Shown here: piece after piece, positions 37,951 through 50,388 of the stretch
How the letters are laid out: each line of letters starts with the position of its first letter
Position numbering within the stretch: the first letter of the stretch is position 1
Source: Populus alba
Lineage: Eukaryota > Streptophyta > Magnoliopsida > Malpighiales > Salicaceae
NCBI RefSeq assembly: GCF_005239225.2
Contig: NC_133301.1
Span: 8,990,318 to 9,054,317 of the forward strand
Length of the DNA: 64,000 nt
Reading direction: 5' to 3'
The notes under the pieces: model-generated
Seen by the model: the letters and a program-made list of their open reading frames with translations, nothing else
What the model was told of the DNA's origin: nothing
Databases searched by the model: none
Made by a program: the position numbers and the translations under genes

Positions 37951-39023
37951 CTTGTAATTGTGGAATTATCATAATGCAACTACATTAAGAAACTCTCGAA
38001 TTGAAGAGGAACAAAACATATCATTGAACTCTAAAATGATCATAGTATAACAAGAGAAATCATAAGCAAAATATTTAATTTTTCTTTTTTTGTTTTTCTT
38101 TGTTTATTTTTCTAAAGAAAGTAATACACTTATTAATATATGCACATTGAGATACATTTTACATCAATGTTAGTATAATTAACTAATAAATTTGTTTCAT
38201 AAAAAACAAGTATATTTATTGAACGAGTAAATATAGAATATAGATAAGCATCTTTACTTGAACTTGGAGATGATATAATAATCAACATTCAAAATTAACA
38301 TCCGATACATGGTTAGTAATTGTCAAATTAAAACATGATAATTGGTTCATCAATAAAAAGACATATGGCATGGTTGTGATAAAAGAGATATGGATGGCTA
38401 ATGTTTAATGTAGTTGATGTCACTGATAATGGTGGCCCACTGATGTCCGATCTTATTGGAAAGCTTGTATAAGTTGATTAGTTCCAGGTTATTATAGAAC
38501 CTAAATTCTATTTTATTGTAAAATAGTTATTGTCTCCTCACCGGTTAAATCCTAGGTGTTACTAAGTTAAAGGTAAAATTATAAAGATAATATATATAAT
38601 AAAAAATCACAATAATAATAATAATAAATCAAAATTAACTAGATATTATATCATAGTGGAATAAAGCTAACTATATAGTTAAGAAATCAGTGTTTATGTT
38701 TGTTGAAAGCGAGCTGAGACATTTTATTTTATTTTGTTAAGAAGGTGATGTATTGGGTTTTGGCTACCTAATAAAATAACTAAGTAAACTAGAGTTATTG
38801 GGACTAGATCTTGGTTTATTAAAGAAAGCTACATAATACATAATTATTAGGTTGTGTCCAAATGCACATATAAATGATACTTTATTAGTAAATTAAACAA
38901 TGCCAATATGTTAGTGAAGAATTTTTAGTATGCATAAGTGTATAGCGATGTCAATGTATATCCATGATTACAAATTCTAGAACAATAATAACAAAACCAG
39001 ATAAAAAAACCCATAGTATAATC
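37951..39023. other. intergenic between LTR elements
   Basis: AT-rich, no gene or repeat structure that I can define. Confidence 0.4.
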
Positions 39024-39313
39024 TCTTAGTCTTATAGCTACGATGATTATTTAATGAAGTTTTTCATGATGTTTTGATGATAACATAAACACTGAATATT
39101 GACATTATTAATTAAGCAATATGTTATATCTCAATAATAAAACATTGATTTGATATAGTTTAGATGTATGCCATGAAGATTTTTGAGTGTCATGTTATAA
39201 TGCTTAAATGATTTAATAAATACATGTCAATATGCTACTCGGAACATACTTGTGTGCCATATGCATTAATCTTGTTTTAGTTGTCTAAGTAGAACACAAA
39301 TCATTTAAGTATT

Positions 39314-39316
<3 letters not shown>

Positions 39317-39362
<46 letters not shown>
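39317..39362. repeat. (AT)n microsatellite inside the 5' LTR
   Basis: AT run of about 45 bases, the longest in the window. It lies just downstream of where similarity to the shortened 3' LTR ends. Confidence 0.95.
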
Positions 39363-39364
<2 letters not shown>

Positions 39365-40739
39365 CACGCACCTTTGCGATGATTTAGACAAGTTTATATC
39401 ATTCAAGAAATCATCAAAAAAGTATGGAAAGAATTCGCGAAGGTCAAGAACGAAGAACTTGTAAATATAACGGTTATCGACTTTGCTGATCTAGATTTTG
39501 TAATAGTGTTTTTCCAAATAACACTCGACTTGTTTATGATGCTTTGTAATACCCACATAACCTAAACAAACCCAAAAGAACCAAAGAAAATCAAGAACAT
39601 ATCAAAACACAAAAATAGGACAAAACCAAGACAGTAGTCAAAACAGTCCAATCGTTTCTCAAAATAGCTAGTTTATTTCTGGAAAAATTCCAGAGGTAAT
39701 TCAAAATGGTCTGACCGATTCTAAAAATGGTATAACTGATTCTCTAATGGGCAAAACACTATGTCCAATGAATAGTTTCTTTTTTAAGCCTATAAATAAC
39801 CGTTCACTTGATCAAAACAAGTGTGGAACTTCTAATGTAAAAATCTATGCATGCTCTCTCCAAAAAACAACTTATAACACCATTTTTTTATTTGTAATCA
39901 TCAAAAAACAAGGTTAAGTGTGAATCGACAAAATCATCTAAAAGAGCTTAATTGTTATTCTAACCAACTCTACAAAGAGAGTATATTGTGAAAAGTGTAA
40001 GTGACACTCTAAACACTTAAGGAAGTCTCCTAAAAACAAAATTATGAATGATTTAATACTTGTCATTCAACAAGTATTGGTGAAAGGTTTTCTAGTCTTT
40101 AACTCATAAAAAAATTAAGGATAAAAATCCTAAACCCATAAAAGAATTGAGTTTGGTCCTGCACCTGTAAAAAGATCATGTAAAGATTTGATCTTACCTG
40201 CTAAGAAGATCAGTGTGTGATAGTGGAACTCTTGAATGAAAGTTCAAGGAAATGAGTATGTGGTTTGACAAACCTTTATAAAACTTGGTGCTCTCTCTCT
40301 AAACTCTCACTCTTTAATTACCACATTTATATTGTTAATTGTTTTAACTTTTGCTTAAGTGTATAGAATTGCATGTTATTAGGTGAAAAGTTTTTAATTT
40401 GTAGCTTTACGTAATATAACTAATTCACCCCCTTCTAGGTTCACCATCCCTCTAGGGTCCTATAATTGGTACTCTTGCTATATGACTTAACCATCTTAAA
40501 GTTAAAGATCTTGAACTTCAGTGAACTAGGTTTTCCTAGAACAATAGTATATGAAAAAGATGATATAGACTCATCTAGATTAAACTCTATTAAATAAGAT
40601 GAAGATGTCGATATAAGTTTTAATGACTTGATTACCTTATATGAAGACTTACATAAAAAGAACAATATTTATATAAAAAAAAACTAATAAAAATTTGGAT
40701 AATATGCATGAAAATATATATAAAAATAAAAAATAATGA

Positions 40740-41755
40740 TTTGCTTGAAAAATATGATAAATTGACTTAAGTAAATGAATCATTATGTGGTATTGCTAGT
40801 TGTTCCTCTTATTTCAAAAATTTGAAAAATGAAAATGATGCTTTTAGAAAACAAGTTGAAGACTTAACTTTAACTTTAGCCAACTTTACCCAAGGTAGAG
40901 ATGACTTGGATTTTTTATTAAAAGGGCAAAACAAGAGGTAAAAGTGGTTTAGGTTTTAATTGTGTAGAAAAACAAAAATTGAATAAGCATGTTAATCAAT
41001 CTTCCATGTATAGTTGTTTTTCTACATGTGATTTTTGCAACAAGAAAGGCCATTTATCACATAAATATAAATGAAAGAAAAATGGCATTTCTAAAAATAT
41101 ATTATGGGTACTGAAAGGTACAATGCCTAACAAACAAAAATTCGATGTTAAAAAGGTATCTAAAAATGCTTCTCACATGAATTCTAGGAATAGAGGAGCA
41201 AGGAAAGTGTTCTAACAAAAAAGAAACGTGAGTCATGGACAAGCACAACCTTAATTCCAAAATTAATAACTGCGAGGCAACTTGCAAAAGAATAATCAAT
41301 GGTAAAGACAAGAAAAACCTTACTTCCAAAAATGCCAAGTTGGAAGAAATTTGCATTGGAAGAATGATGGTAGTAGAATTGTTAAACCTTCATTCATCAA
41401 CATTAATGTGAAGAGAAATGTGCCACAGCAACATACAAGGCCTCAACCTCAAAGGTATTAAATGAGAGAACAACCAAAACCTATAAGCACAAGATCTTTT
41501 AAAAGGATAAATCATATGGTCCAAAATATCAACCAAAGACCAAGAATAAATATGTATCAATCTCAACAATACACAAAACAATAAATCAACATGTACCCAA
41601 TACTTGGAGGTTAGGCGAATATGAAGCCAACGCCAAGATTTCAACTATAATACGGCTATCATTACCAATCACCAATAGGATCTGTTCCACAAGGTTTTTG
41701 GGAGCATGAACAAGTCTTTCAACAATATATGGTGATGTCATTCTCATAAAAAACT
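40740..41755 (+). pseudogene. gag relic with degraded CCHC zinc knuckle
   Basis: At 41027-41071 one frame reads CDFCNKKGHLSHKYK: the CX2CX4HX4C knuckle of retrotransposon gag with its last Cys changed to Tyr. A stop follows, then ILWVLKGT, matching the WVPKGT-type motif that ends many Copia gag proteins, then a Gln/Arg/Asn-rich tail with several stops. The coding potential is lost. Confidence 0.65.
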
Positions 41756-42311
41756 ACTACTAGAGGTTAATGATCCAACTCTTAGTTAATTTATCTTAGT
41801 TTAGTTATTATTTGTATGACACATTAGAAGCATGGTAGTGACATTTAAACTTGAACTTTATGCTTGTATTTATTTGTGCATATATATGTTAAACCTTGAG
41901 CAATATAAAAGTCAATCAATTGTCAAAATTCGAGTCATTTGATATGGATTTTTTAGGTTTAGATTACCATTTATATGGAGAAATATGGTTAGTATCAACT
42001 AAGTTTGAATCATAGAAGAAACAAGTGAAAACACAAAAAATCACAATTCTCAAAATGGCCAAACCATTTTGTATAGTATATAAACTGCATCTACATTTCT
42101 CTCTCTTAAAACCCGACTCCTCTGAATTTCTACAACCCTTATCTCTATTTATATAAACCCTAAACCCTAAAAAATCATCCTTAAGGTTCCATACTTCTAT
42201 TAAACACTAAATCTTAACTTAAAACACCTTAGAATCAACTAAATTTGTGTTCTAGAACCCACAAAATCAAAAACCCAAACTTGTATTCCTTGAAACTTCA
42301 TTGAATGAAAA

Positions 42312-43553
42312 ATGTCTAGAGTGAAGACTCCACGAAGGAGAAGTTTTCAAAGATTTGACAACAATCTCTTTGTCTCCAAAGACGTTGGGAAGAGATATAA
42401 TGACGACTTTAAAACTAGAGATATTACTTCACCAAGGCATATGGATTGAGATGACTTTGAAAGAATGAATGTAGTTAATTATTTTGAGAACATTGGTTAA
42501 TTATAAGGATGTGGTTAGCATAGATGCTATCTTTTATGAGAATTTTATTAGGATGTTCTATGCAAATCTAAGTGTTAAAGAGAAGAGAGATGATATTTAC
42601 ATAAGTAGTTATGCTTATGATGTTAAAATAGAGTTGAATTCACATGTTCTAGCTCAAGTGTTAGAGATACCTATGTGAGATTTTACCAGAACATATACAT
42701 CCCATCAATTTATTGAGGCACCAAAGTCCCTAACTCCCCTTGATCAAATGAGATTAATATTTCGTAGAATCCTAGATGATGGAGAAGAACTATTGCAATG
42801 CTTTTGTCTTGTGAAATGTATATTTTGCATTCAATAGTTATTTAGATTCCATTGTTTAAAGAAGGACATAAATAATAGTTGAAATTTATGGATTTGTGGA
42901 TAATGGCTTGCATAGTGGATGGAAAACCATTTAATTTAGCCTATTTATTTTTAAAACACATGAATAATGTCATTAAAGAAAAGCAAATGAGAGCCTTAAT
43001 GTATGGATTTATTTTAATTAAGATCCTTATTATATTTTGATGTGAATGTGTTAGATTATAAGGACGATCTTAACATTGGGAGAGACCATAACTATAATAC
43101 TGCAAAATTAAAGGAATTAAGAATGATTTGTGTTGATGAAACTTGGATTTATGATCCTTCTAAGGAACATAGTGCTAGAAAATTAGAACTAGGTCCAAGA
43201 CAACGATCCTCGATAATAAACCAACAACATATGCCTTTACATCAACCTCAATCAACCTTTGAAGAAGGTTCATCAAGTGTTCCATTGATCACCTTGCAAT
43301 CCATTCATGATATGTAAAGTGAGACTCTTAAACAAACAAGTGACTCTCATGAAGATATCATGGAGTTGCATTAAAATGTGAGAAGGGTAGATAGAAGAGT
43401 TATGTGTATCCATATAAGAGTTGATACCATGTATCATTGGATGCAACTCGACCACTTGAGTGGTGATATTGAAGAACTTGATGTAGATGATATTGATGAC
43501 GTTATGAATGAAGGCAAGAATAACAATTTACTCTTTCATTCATATTGCTCCTA
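42312..43553 (+). pseudogene. envelope-like / 'putative plant transposon protein' relic
   Basis: From an ATG at 42312 the frame runs about 45 codons to a stop, with KDVGKRYNDDFKTRD-type text; after a frameshift near 42480 it continues as VSIDAIFYENFIRMFYANLS, then VLAQVLEIPM and a stop at 42676. Further pieces (43042-43315, and a C-terminal stretch with RVDTMYHWMQLDHL up to about 43553) fit the same domain order. This resembles the domain annotated in plants as 'putative plant transposon protein', found in Sirevirus envelope-like reading frames. Frame breaks and stops make it a pseudogene; function was never clear for the family. Confidence 0.55.
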
Positions 43554-44560
43554 AATACTTGTATTTTTGTTTTTGTGAACATTTTTTGTATTTTGTCTTT
43601 ATGGTTGTATTGATGATGAATTTGATGTTTCAAACATTTTTGTGTGATGAATGATGAAATTAATGTTTTGAATGACTTTTTTTTTTTAATGATGTATTTG
43701 ATATTGATGATCTACCTATGCTATTTTGGATGAATTCTTTTTTTTTAAAGGGAGCATATTGCACAAATTATTTGAAAGATTCCCCCCTTTCTATTTAAAA
43801 AAAATTATATGTGTAAATTGCTTTATTTAAGGGGAGTTGTTTTATTAAAGGGAGTTATATCTTTAAAAAATTTATGATTAAAACATAAATTTCATTTGGC
43901 ATCAAATGTCTTTTAGCTGTCTTTTAGCATCTGCTTTTCAGAACATCATTTTTAATTGGCATTAGAATTTTAAATAATAGAAATATATTTTAAGAAAAAT
44001 TATGGGGGTTTTTTTTTTCTAAATAGAAAAGGGGAGAGAATCTTTCAAACAAAAGAGAGAATTGTTTTTATAAAATATGTCTTATATATAGGGGAAAAAG
44101 TTTTTATGTACCTTTTGCCTTATGAAAAAAGAAAAAGAAAAAAAGAGAGAGAGCTTTGAGATGTATACATTAATATACTTGACATGCTTTATTATATATG
44201 AAATTTGAGATGCATACATTGAACATGTTTTTTATTATGTTTTATTATATGCTTATTGCATCAATGTTTTTGTCCTCATAAAAAAAGGAAATTGTTAGCT
44301 TTATGACTACGATGATGATTTATTGAAGTGTTTCATGATGTTTTAATAATAACATAAACATTGAGTATTTATATTATTAATTAAGTAAAATGTTATATGT
44401 CAATAATAAAACATTGTTTTGATATAATTTTGATGAATAAATGATAAATCGTTATGTATGCCATGAATTCTTTAAATTCCTTGGTATAATGCTTAAATGA
44501 TTCAATAAATTTATTTCAATATGCTATATGAAACATGTTTGTGTACCATATGCATTAACA

Positions 44561-46075
44561 ACAACCATATATAGACAAAAACATTATTAACATATAACTC
44601 ATATCATTAATAACAACCAAATAAATTTCACAATCTAAAAAGCTACAATTCCACAATCTCCTCTATTTAATCAGTAAATCATTCCACGGTTGAACACTCC
44701 ACGTTAATGGCTCAAATTAGTGATCAAACCACAAGTTATACTTGTAAATAAAGATGATAGTAATTTTTTCACACTTGTTCTATTAGATTAAGTTTCATAT
44801 TTCCCTCATCATTATCAAAATCATCATATATGCGTAAGACTTTTAGAATTTGTGAAAAGAGTGGTGAGTATTTATATGTAATGAGAAACTTAAAATTACA
44901 TAATACATATAGCTGTGTTTGATATGGATGATATTTTTGGAGGAAAAATGATGAAGGGGTAAAATTTAAGGATGAAGTGTTAAGGATGTAAAGAAAAGGT
45001 AAAAGGGATAAAGTGTTTAAAAATGTTTGGTAGGAGATTTTAAAAAAAAGTATAGATAAAAGTGGACCAAATAAAGATAAAATCAGTTTTAGAATTAAAT
45101 AAAAAAAATTAAATTAAATATATTTGTGGTTTAAAATGAAATGAGATTAAAAAAAAAAAAGAGAGAATATAATAGTGTTAAATTAAATAAAAAAGAAAGG
45201 TAAAGGTATAAAATCCACACCATATCCAAAATTTTCCTCGGAGGTTTGGTCTTATATGTCACAAAAATGAATTTATTCCTTAAATTATCATTTCACTTCA
45301 TGTTTGTGTCCTAGTAAAAGATGTGAAAAAATAATTTTCATGAATACATAACTTCAAATCTAAATGATTTGTTTGAGACTTAATCAAAGGAAGAACTTGG
45401 TCCAAGAATTCTGGATGATGAAGATATTTTTACATAAACACTTTTATGTATAGTTATAAGTTGGAATAACAGAATATTGCATATAGTTATATATAACTTA
45501 TAATTGTTTTATATTCTAATATATTATATTAATGAAAATGATAATACATATAAAATCATTATTTGTTTCTAATATTATTATTAAGTATTGAGAATTTTGA
45601 AATATAATGGAATAAGAAAAAATAATTATGTATGTATGTATATATTTATGTATGTGTATTTTTATTAATCAAGTTTCGTTCGGTTAACTCAGGTTAATAA
45701 ATTATTAACATGAACCTGAATATATAGCCTAAAATTTATAGATTTGGTTCTTATCAAAGATTTAATTAATTTACTATGTCGTTCATATTGTGATGTTTGA
45801 TTTTCAAGTTCACAAGTGTTTTTTTAACATCACTACCAAACTCAAACCAAAATCATTTTTGTTAAAAAAATCCTACTTGCTTGTTAGTTATTGATAGTTA
45901 AATATTGTCATAATTATTTATAAGAGAGGTATCCCCATACCAACTTATGTGTTAATTGAGATTAAGTCTCCATAAAAAAAGATAGGGTGTGTTTTTCACA
46001 TGAGTTTAATGCATTAATAATAATAATAAATTCTATTAAGTATTCATGTCAAGATTTTGAACTTAGAGAGGGTTT
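44561..46075. other. intergenic AT-rich
   Basis: Downstream of the truncated 3' LTR. No gene is visible, only degraded frames and A/T runs. Confidence 0.4.
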
Positions 46076-46079
46076 TTGT

Positions 46080-46270
46080 GAATGTAATAGTAGTTACTAA
46101 TTACTTTTTAAAGTAATTTTTGCTTGAAAATATATGAAAATAATGTATTTTTTTAATTTTTAAAAAATTATTTTTGATATCAATCTATCAAAATAATTCA
46201 AAAAACATAACAAAATTAATTTTAAGCATTTTTTTTTTTAATTTACATGAAACACAGTTTCAAAATAACA
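46080..46270. repeat. AT-rich MITE-like repeat, copy 4
   Basis: Shares the ordered words 'taatttttgcttgaaaatat', 'gaaaataatgta', 'aaaaaattatttttgatatc', 'caaaataattcaaaaaacat', 'aaaattaattttaa' with the other family members. Ends are unclear. Confidence 0.55.
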
Positions 46271-46589
46271 TATTAATAAATTAAATAATAAAGCATTCCT
46301 CCTTCAACTAGCAATGAATACCAATTGTTGGATTTGTATTGTGATAAGATTGAAAAGTTTGAAATTTCAAAAATCAAAATTTATAATTATTACAATATTT
46401 CAATCAACATGAACCAACAATAAATAATTTTTTTTGAACAATTGTCCTCGGAACATTCCTCATCAAAACCCTATGAAATTTTACACATTTTAATAATTTA
46501 ATAATTATTATCATCAAATTTATTGTGCATTCATGCCCATAAAAAAATAAAAAGTTATTAATTAATTTTTTTATTAGTGACTACGACAC

Positions 46590-46760
46590 TGTTTATTTAT
46601 AAAAAATTATATTTAGATATGTTTAACTTTAAAAGTTTAAAATTAATAATAAAAAATTTAGTGTTTTTTAATAATAATTTAATATAATAATATCAAAAAT
46701 AAAAAAAATATTTTTTTTTATATTTTTAAATAAAAAATACTCTTGAAACCTAATATATTT
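46590..46760. repeat. AT-rich MITE-like repeat, fragment (copy 5)
   Basis: A weaker match to the same core order ('taataatttaatataataat', 'aaaaaaatattttttttta', 'tttttaaataaaaaatac'). Confidence 0.4.
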
Positions 46761-47253
46761 AAAAAAAAAAAAAAAAAAACAGTGGCCTCAAGTTTGTTGT
46801 GCCGTTAGGACCCCAGCAATAAATTAAGTGAAATTGCGGCTCATTCTGAAAAGTTCAGTATCATCATAAAACGAGAGACAAGGAACTAGTCCTCTATCTA
46901 CAACTAAAATTGAGTGATCGAAAACCATGGTCTTAACAGGGATAACTAATTAGATGCAGGGCAGAGAGGGAATTCGCATTTGTATAGCAAAAAAACAAAA
47001 GGGAACGCTGCAAAGAGGGAGAAAACATGAAGGAGATTTAAAAATATAAGTAAATTTAAAGACGTTAAATTAAAAAATAAATTGCAATAATACTTTTCCA
47101 AGTCAATATCCATGAAAATGATACAATGCAAATTGTTATAAGAAGATAATATTATGGTTAAGTACCGATCAGGTGGGTAAAGGAAAGAGAAGGTACCGAG
47201 AAGGTAGTAGCATGGGGTTTATATTTAAGCGGAACTTAAACAAAGAAGAGATG
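46761..47253. other. 3' flank of the DUF936 gene
   Basis: Less AT-rich than the DNA to its left. It would include the 3' UTR of the minus-strand DUF936 gene; no poly(A) site could be fixed. Confidence 0.4.
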
Positions 47254-50200
47254 CTAGACAGGGGTGGAGGAGTTATCAAATGTAGTTCCAACATGCTGAA
47301 TGACAAATCCATAAATTTTTTTCTTCAGCTTCTCAATCTTTCCTGTCAGAAGCTCATCGCCTTTCAATGCAACGCGGTCCAGCCACTCATTGACTCTCTT
47401 CAACTGGGAGAGGACAGCTGCAATTGAGCTAGAGTTAAGGGGCAATGATTTACTTCCATTATTAGCACACTCCCCTAACACCCGAAAACCAGCATCCAGG
47501 GACTCCTCGATGAACTTTACAAACCACATTTGCATCTCAACCTGCAACTTCATAGAGAGTTCTACCGTTTCCTTCATTCCATGGCCCCTTGTCCAAACCC
47601 CAACAATAGGATCAAATGTTGGTAACGAGCTAGCCTTCTGAGGTGGTCTCTTGGACAAACTTCTTCGGAGAGCTGTTGGAGGTTCATTCTTCTGATTGCT
47701 CAGAAGAGAAACAATCTCAAGATCAGTGGCTAAGGCAGCTTCTACCCATAAAGAAGCAGATTTTGATTTCTCAGTTGCTGTAGTATCATGATCAGAGCAG
47801 TGACTAGCAGCGACTGATTCAGCAATTGAACTATATCTTACAGCATCATCATAAATTGAGATAAATTGATCAATTGTGGGTAAAGGGTTCCCAGCCTTGG
47901 ATGAAGAAGCAAGTTCTGAAAATATGCTGCGATTGACAGATAGGGTTGAGTTATGATTAGATGCAGCATGTGTTAAAAATAGAATGAAAACTTAATGGTG
48001 ACACGCAACATTAAGGTGACCTTATAATGTTCTCGGGAACCGGGAACAAAAAATGAGTTTTCATGTATCTATACAAGTTTGTGTTTGTAGCTGTGCGTGC
48101 GCGAGCACGTGCAAGAAAGAAATGCTCACTAGTGGCATTACCTGAGACTCCTAACAACAGACTCCGTAGCAATTGCTTCCTCCAACGCTTCAGCTGCAGC
48201 AGTTGAAGCAAGAGCCCTCCTTTGCATAGCCTCCTGCATTTAGTCATCATGTGAAAAAACTTTTTTTTTTTTGTTCATGTAATATAAGTGGCTAATTCAG
48301 AGATGATGTGGTCAGTATTTAATCGCTTTTGCTTCCATCACCAATCACTGTCACAAGGTTGCCTTATTGCCAGTAATCTGGTAAGCACATTGTTGCTATT
48401 GCCAAGGCAAACGAAATTTCTGCTTCATTAATGGATGAAACAAATGATCCATCATAAATGCTATTCTTACCTTTCCAAACTTTGCAAGTTCTGAAGAGAC
48501 CGCGTCTAATGGAACACTACCATCAGTCCATTTCTTCTCATGTACAACGAATCCAAGAGCTGCACAGGTTGGATTCTTATTATCTAGACACCCTTCCGGT
48601 GAACTGGGTTTTGTTTTCTCATAACTCGAAGTCTCATCTTGATTTGATTGTCGGCTGTTTGCGTCACTTAGACGTCTAGACAGGGCAGCCTGGGAAACAA
48701 CCAACACAAGGTCAGACCTAAACCTAAAATGAAATAAATCAATCTATCTTCACATCGAAAACACAGAACAGAAGACACAGTGCGTGTAAGTAGTTAAAGG
48801 GAGTTGACGGACCAAGAGTATTTTGGAGAATATATTCCATATAGCAAATACGAATTCAGAAGTATATTATTGATTGAACTGGGAGAATAGCCACTGAACT
48901 AGGCCTGAGCAGCTACCATTCATAGAGCATCAAAATAATGCTTCCCCACGTTTGAATCCTAAAATTAAATGAAATAGTTGTATTGGAGGATATTCTGCTA
49001 CCAAAGCCACCTTTTCAGGAATGCAATTTGCAATTTCAAGAAAATATCATCTTGTGAAGTCAGATTCTGGACTGAGAAAAGCCTCAGCATTGCCTCTCTG
49101 AATGAACTAAACAATCAATTTTGGAAGTAAAAGCTCCGTAATACTAGCAAGATTGCAAAGGCATGTAATCAAACTCACAGAGCATTACAACTGAAGTGGG
49201 TAATAGGCATCACTGAAAAAAAGACTCTTCAACATAGGCTTCTTACGAAGCGTTGAAAAAGTAGGATAGGATTACCTGAGTCCGCAAAATCGCTTGCAGA
49301 TCCGGTTTCTTCTTGGCTTCACTCTTCTCTTTCATCTCCCCTGAACCCACCGCAGCTGGTATCTCATCCCAATTCTTCCTACTACTCTTTGCAGACCCAA
49401 CAAGCGCCTCTGAAACTTTTGAAATCCCAGCGACAATATTTGCAATCTTCTTCTTTCCAGCAGAATCCGAGACAGCAGGTGAAAGCTTCACTCCAGAAAG
49501 CCTCTTCCCTGGAGAAATCGAAGCCCTTCGAGCATTGGGAGAAGGCTGCTTCCTCCCACTCGGAGATGGCTGCCTGTACCTGGATGGAACAATAATTGCT
49601 GGCTCCCTTGCAACTTTCCTGTTTTCTTCCTTGGCAGCCAGCAAGCTCGGAACCATACATTTGGACGGCACTGGAGATGCTGATCTCTTCCCTTTGGCCG
49701 CAGGAGAAGGATCCCTCTCCACCAAAGCGGCATTTTTCTTCCCAACCGAAACAGATCTCTTAGCAGTAGCTGGAGATGAAAATCTCTTAGCAGTAGCCGG
49801 AGATGAAAATCTCTTAGCAGTAGCAGTTTCATCCACCATCACATTATCTCGAGGTGCAAGCGCTTGTCTGGTAACTTTAGCCGTCACTTCGCCTTTCTTA
49901 TTATGATCATTTCTTGGAAATTCGTCGAATTTTTTGTTGTTGGATAAGTAGACGGCAATTGGATCCACAGAGTATTCGGAGTCGGCGACAGGTTGAATCA
50001 CAAACTCTTTCTTGGAAGCTGAGATTCGGGCAATGAGAGGTTCTGGAGTACCGACAAAGGAGTGGCGGCCAGCGATAGGGCGGATTCCAGAAACCCTAGG
50101 GACAGGAGAATCGAAATCGAAGCGATCTATATAAACAAATTGGCCTAGCTGAAGGCGATTCGTGAGGATAAGGTCGGTATCGCGTTCGGAGAGGGAGACG

Positions 50201-50388
50201 TAGGTGGAGTTGAGAGAGTCGGAAAGTTGGACGTAAAAGCCTTGGTTAGGCCAGAGATCGGAGCCGGCGAGAGCAGGGACGATGCCGATTACTTGGAGAA
50301 GAGGGGATCGGTGGTCGCCGGTGACGCGGGCAGCGGAGTTCATTGATTGGAGGAGTTTTAAGAGGATTCCTGGAGCTAGAGAAGCCAT
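47254..50388 (-). CDS. DUF936 domain protein, plant-specific
   Basis: Exons 50388..49276, 48689..48471, 48233..48142 and 47926..47254 (stop TAG) join in frame through GT-AG introns to 2097 nt, 698 aa. Seen: an N-terminal DUF936 block ([17 protein letters not shown], then [28 protein letters not shown] and LGQFVYIDR), then a Ser/Lys/Arg-rich disordered middle (about residues 165-370) with a 9-residue tandem repeat (RFSSPATAK), and a C-terminal helical half containing [12 protein letters not shown] and [10 protein letters not shown], conserved in the family. Function is poorly known; from memory some Arabidopsis members associate with cortical microtubules, which would suit the basic middle region. 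Start chosen because MASLAPG is the family N terminus. A GGA-repeat lies in the 5' leader (about 50433-50455). Confidence 0.9.
49757..49826 (-). repeat. 27-bp coding tandem repeat in the DUF936 gene
   Basis: About 2.6 copies of a 27-bp unit, in frame, encode [13 protein letters not shown] repeats with one or two base changes between copies. This is likely a length-variable site. Confidence 0.85.

Larger units (their letters stand above)
39024..44560 (+). mobile_element. Copia/Sirevirus-like LTR retrotransposon without pol
   Basis: The 5' LTR runs from 39024 (TCTTAG; the expected TG is mutated) to about 40463, close to a decayed primer site TGGTACTCTTGC. The 3' LTR starts at 44293 (TGTTAGC) after a purine-rich tract (AAAAAAAGGAAAT) and is cut off near 44559. 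The two share about 250 bp, including 'cttatgactacgatgatga', 'tttcatgatgtttt', 'aataataaaacattg' and 'gcattaa'. The 5' LTR has a TATA box (CCTATAAATAACC, about 39790) and an (AT)n insert at 39317-39362. Inside are a gag relic (zinc knuckle at 41027) and an envelope-like relic (42312-43553), both with stops. Protease, integrase and reverse transcriptase are absent. Confidence 0.7.

Noticed and set aside
46925..46950. Homing-endonuclease-like word 'cagggataactaa'
   Set aside because: Only a partial match to the I-SceI recognition site, and no intron or endonuclease context.
49313..49906. 197-codon plus-strand open frame opposite the DUF936 gene
   Set aside because: Shadow of the codon use of exon 1 on the other strand, with the 27-bp repeat mirrored in it.
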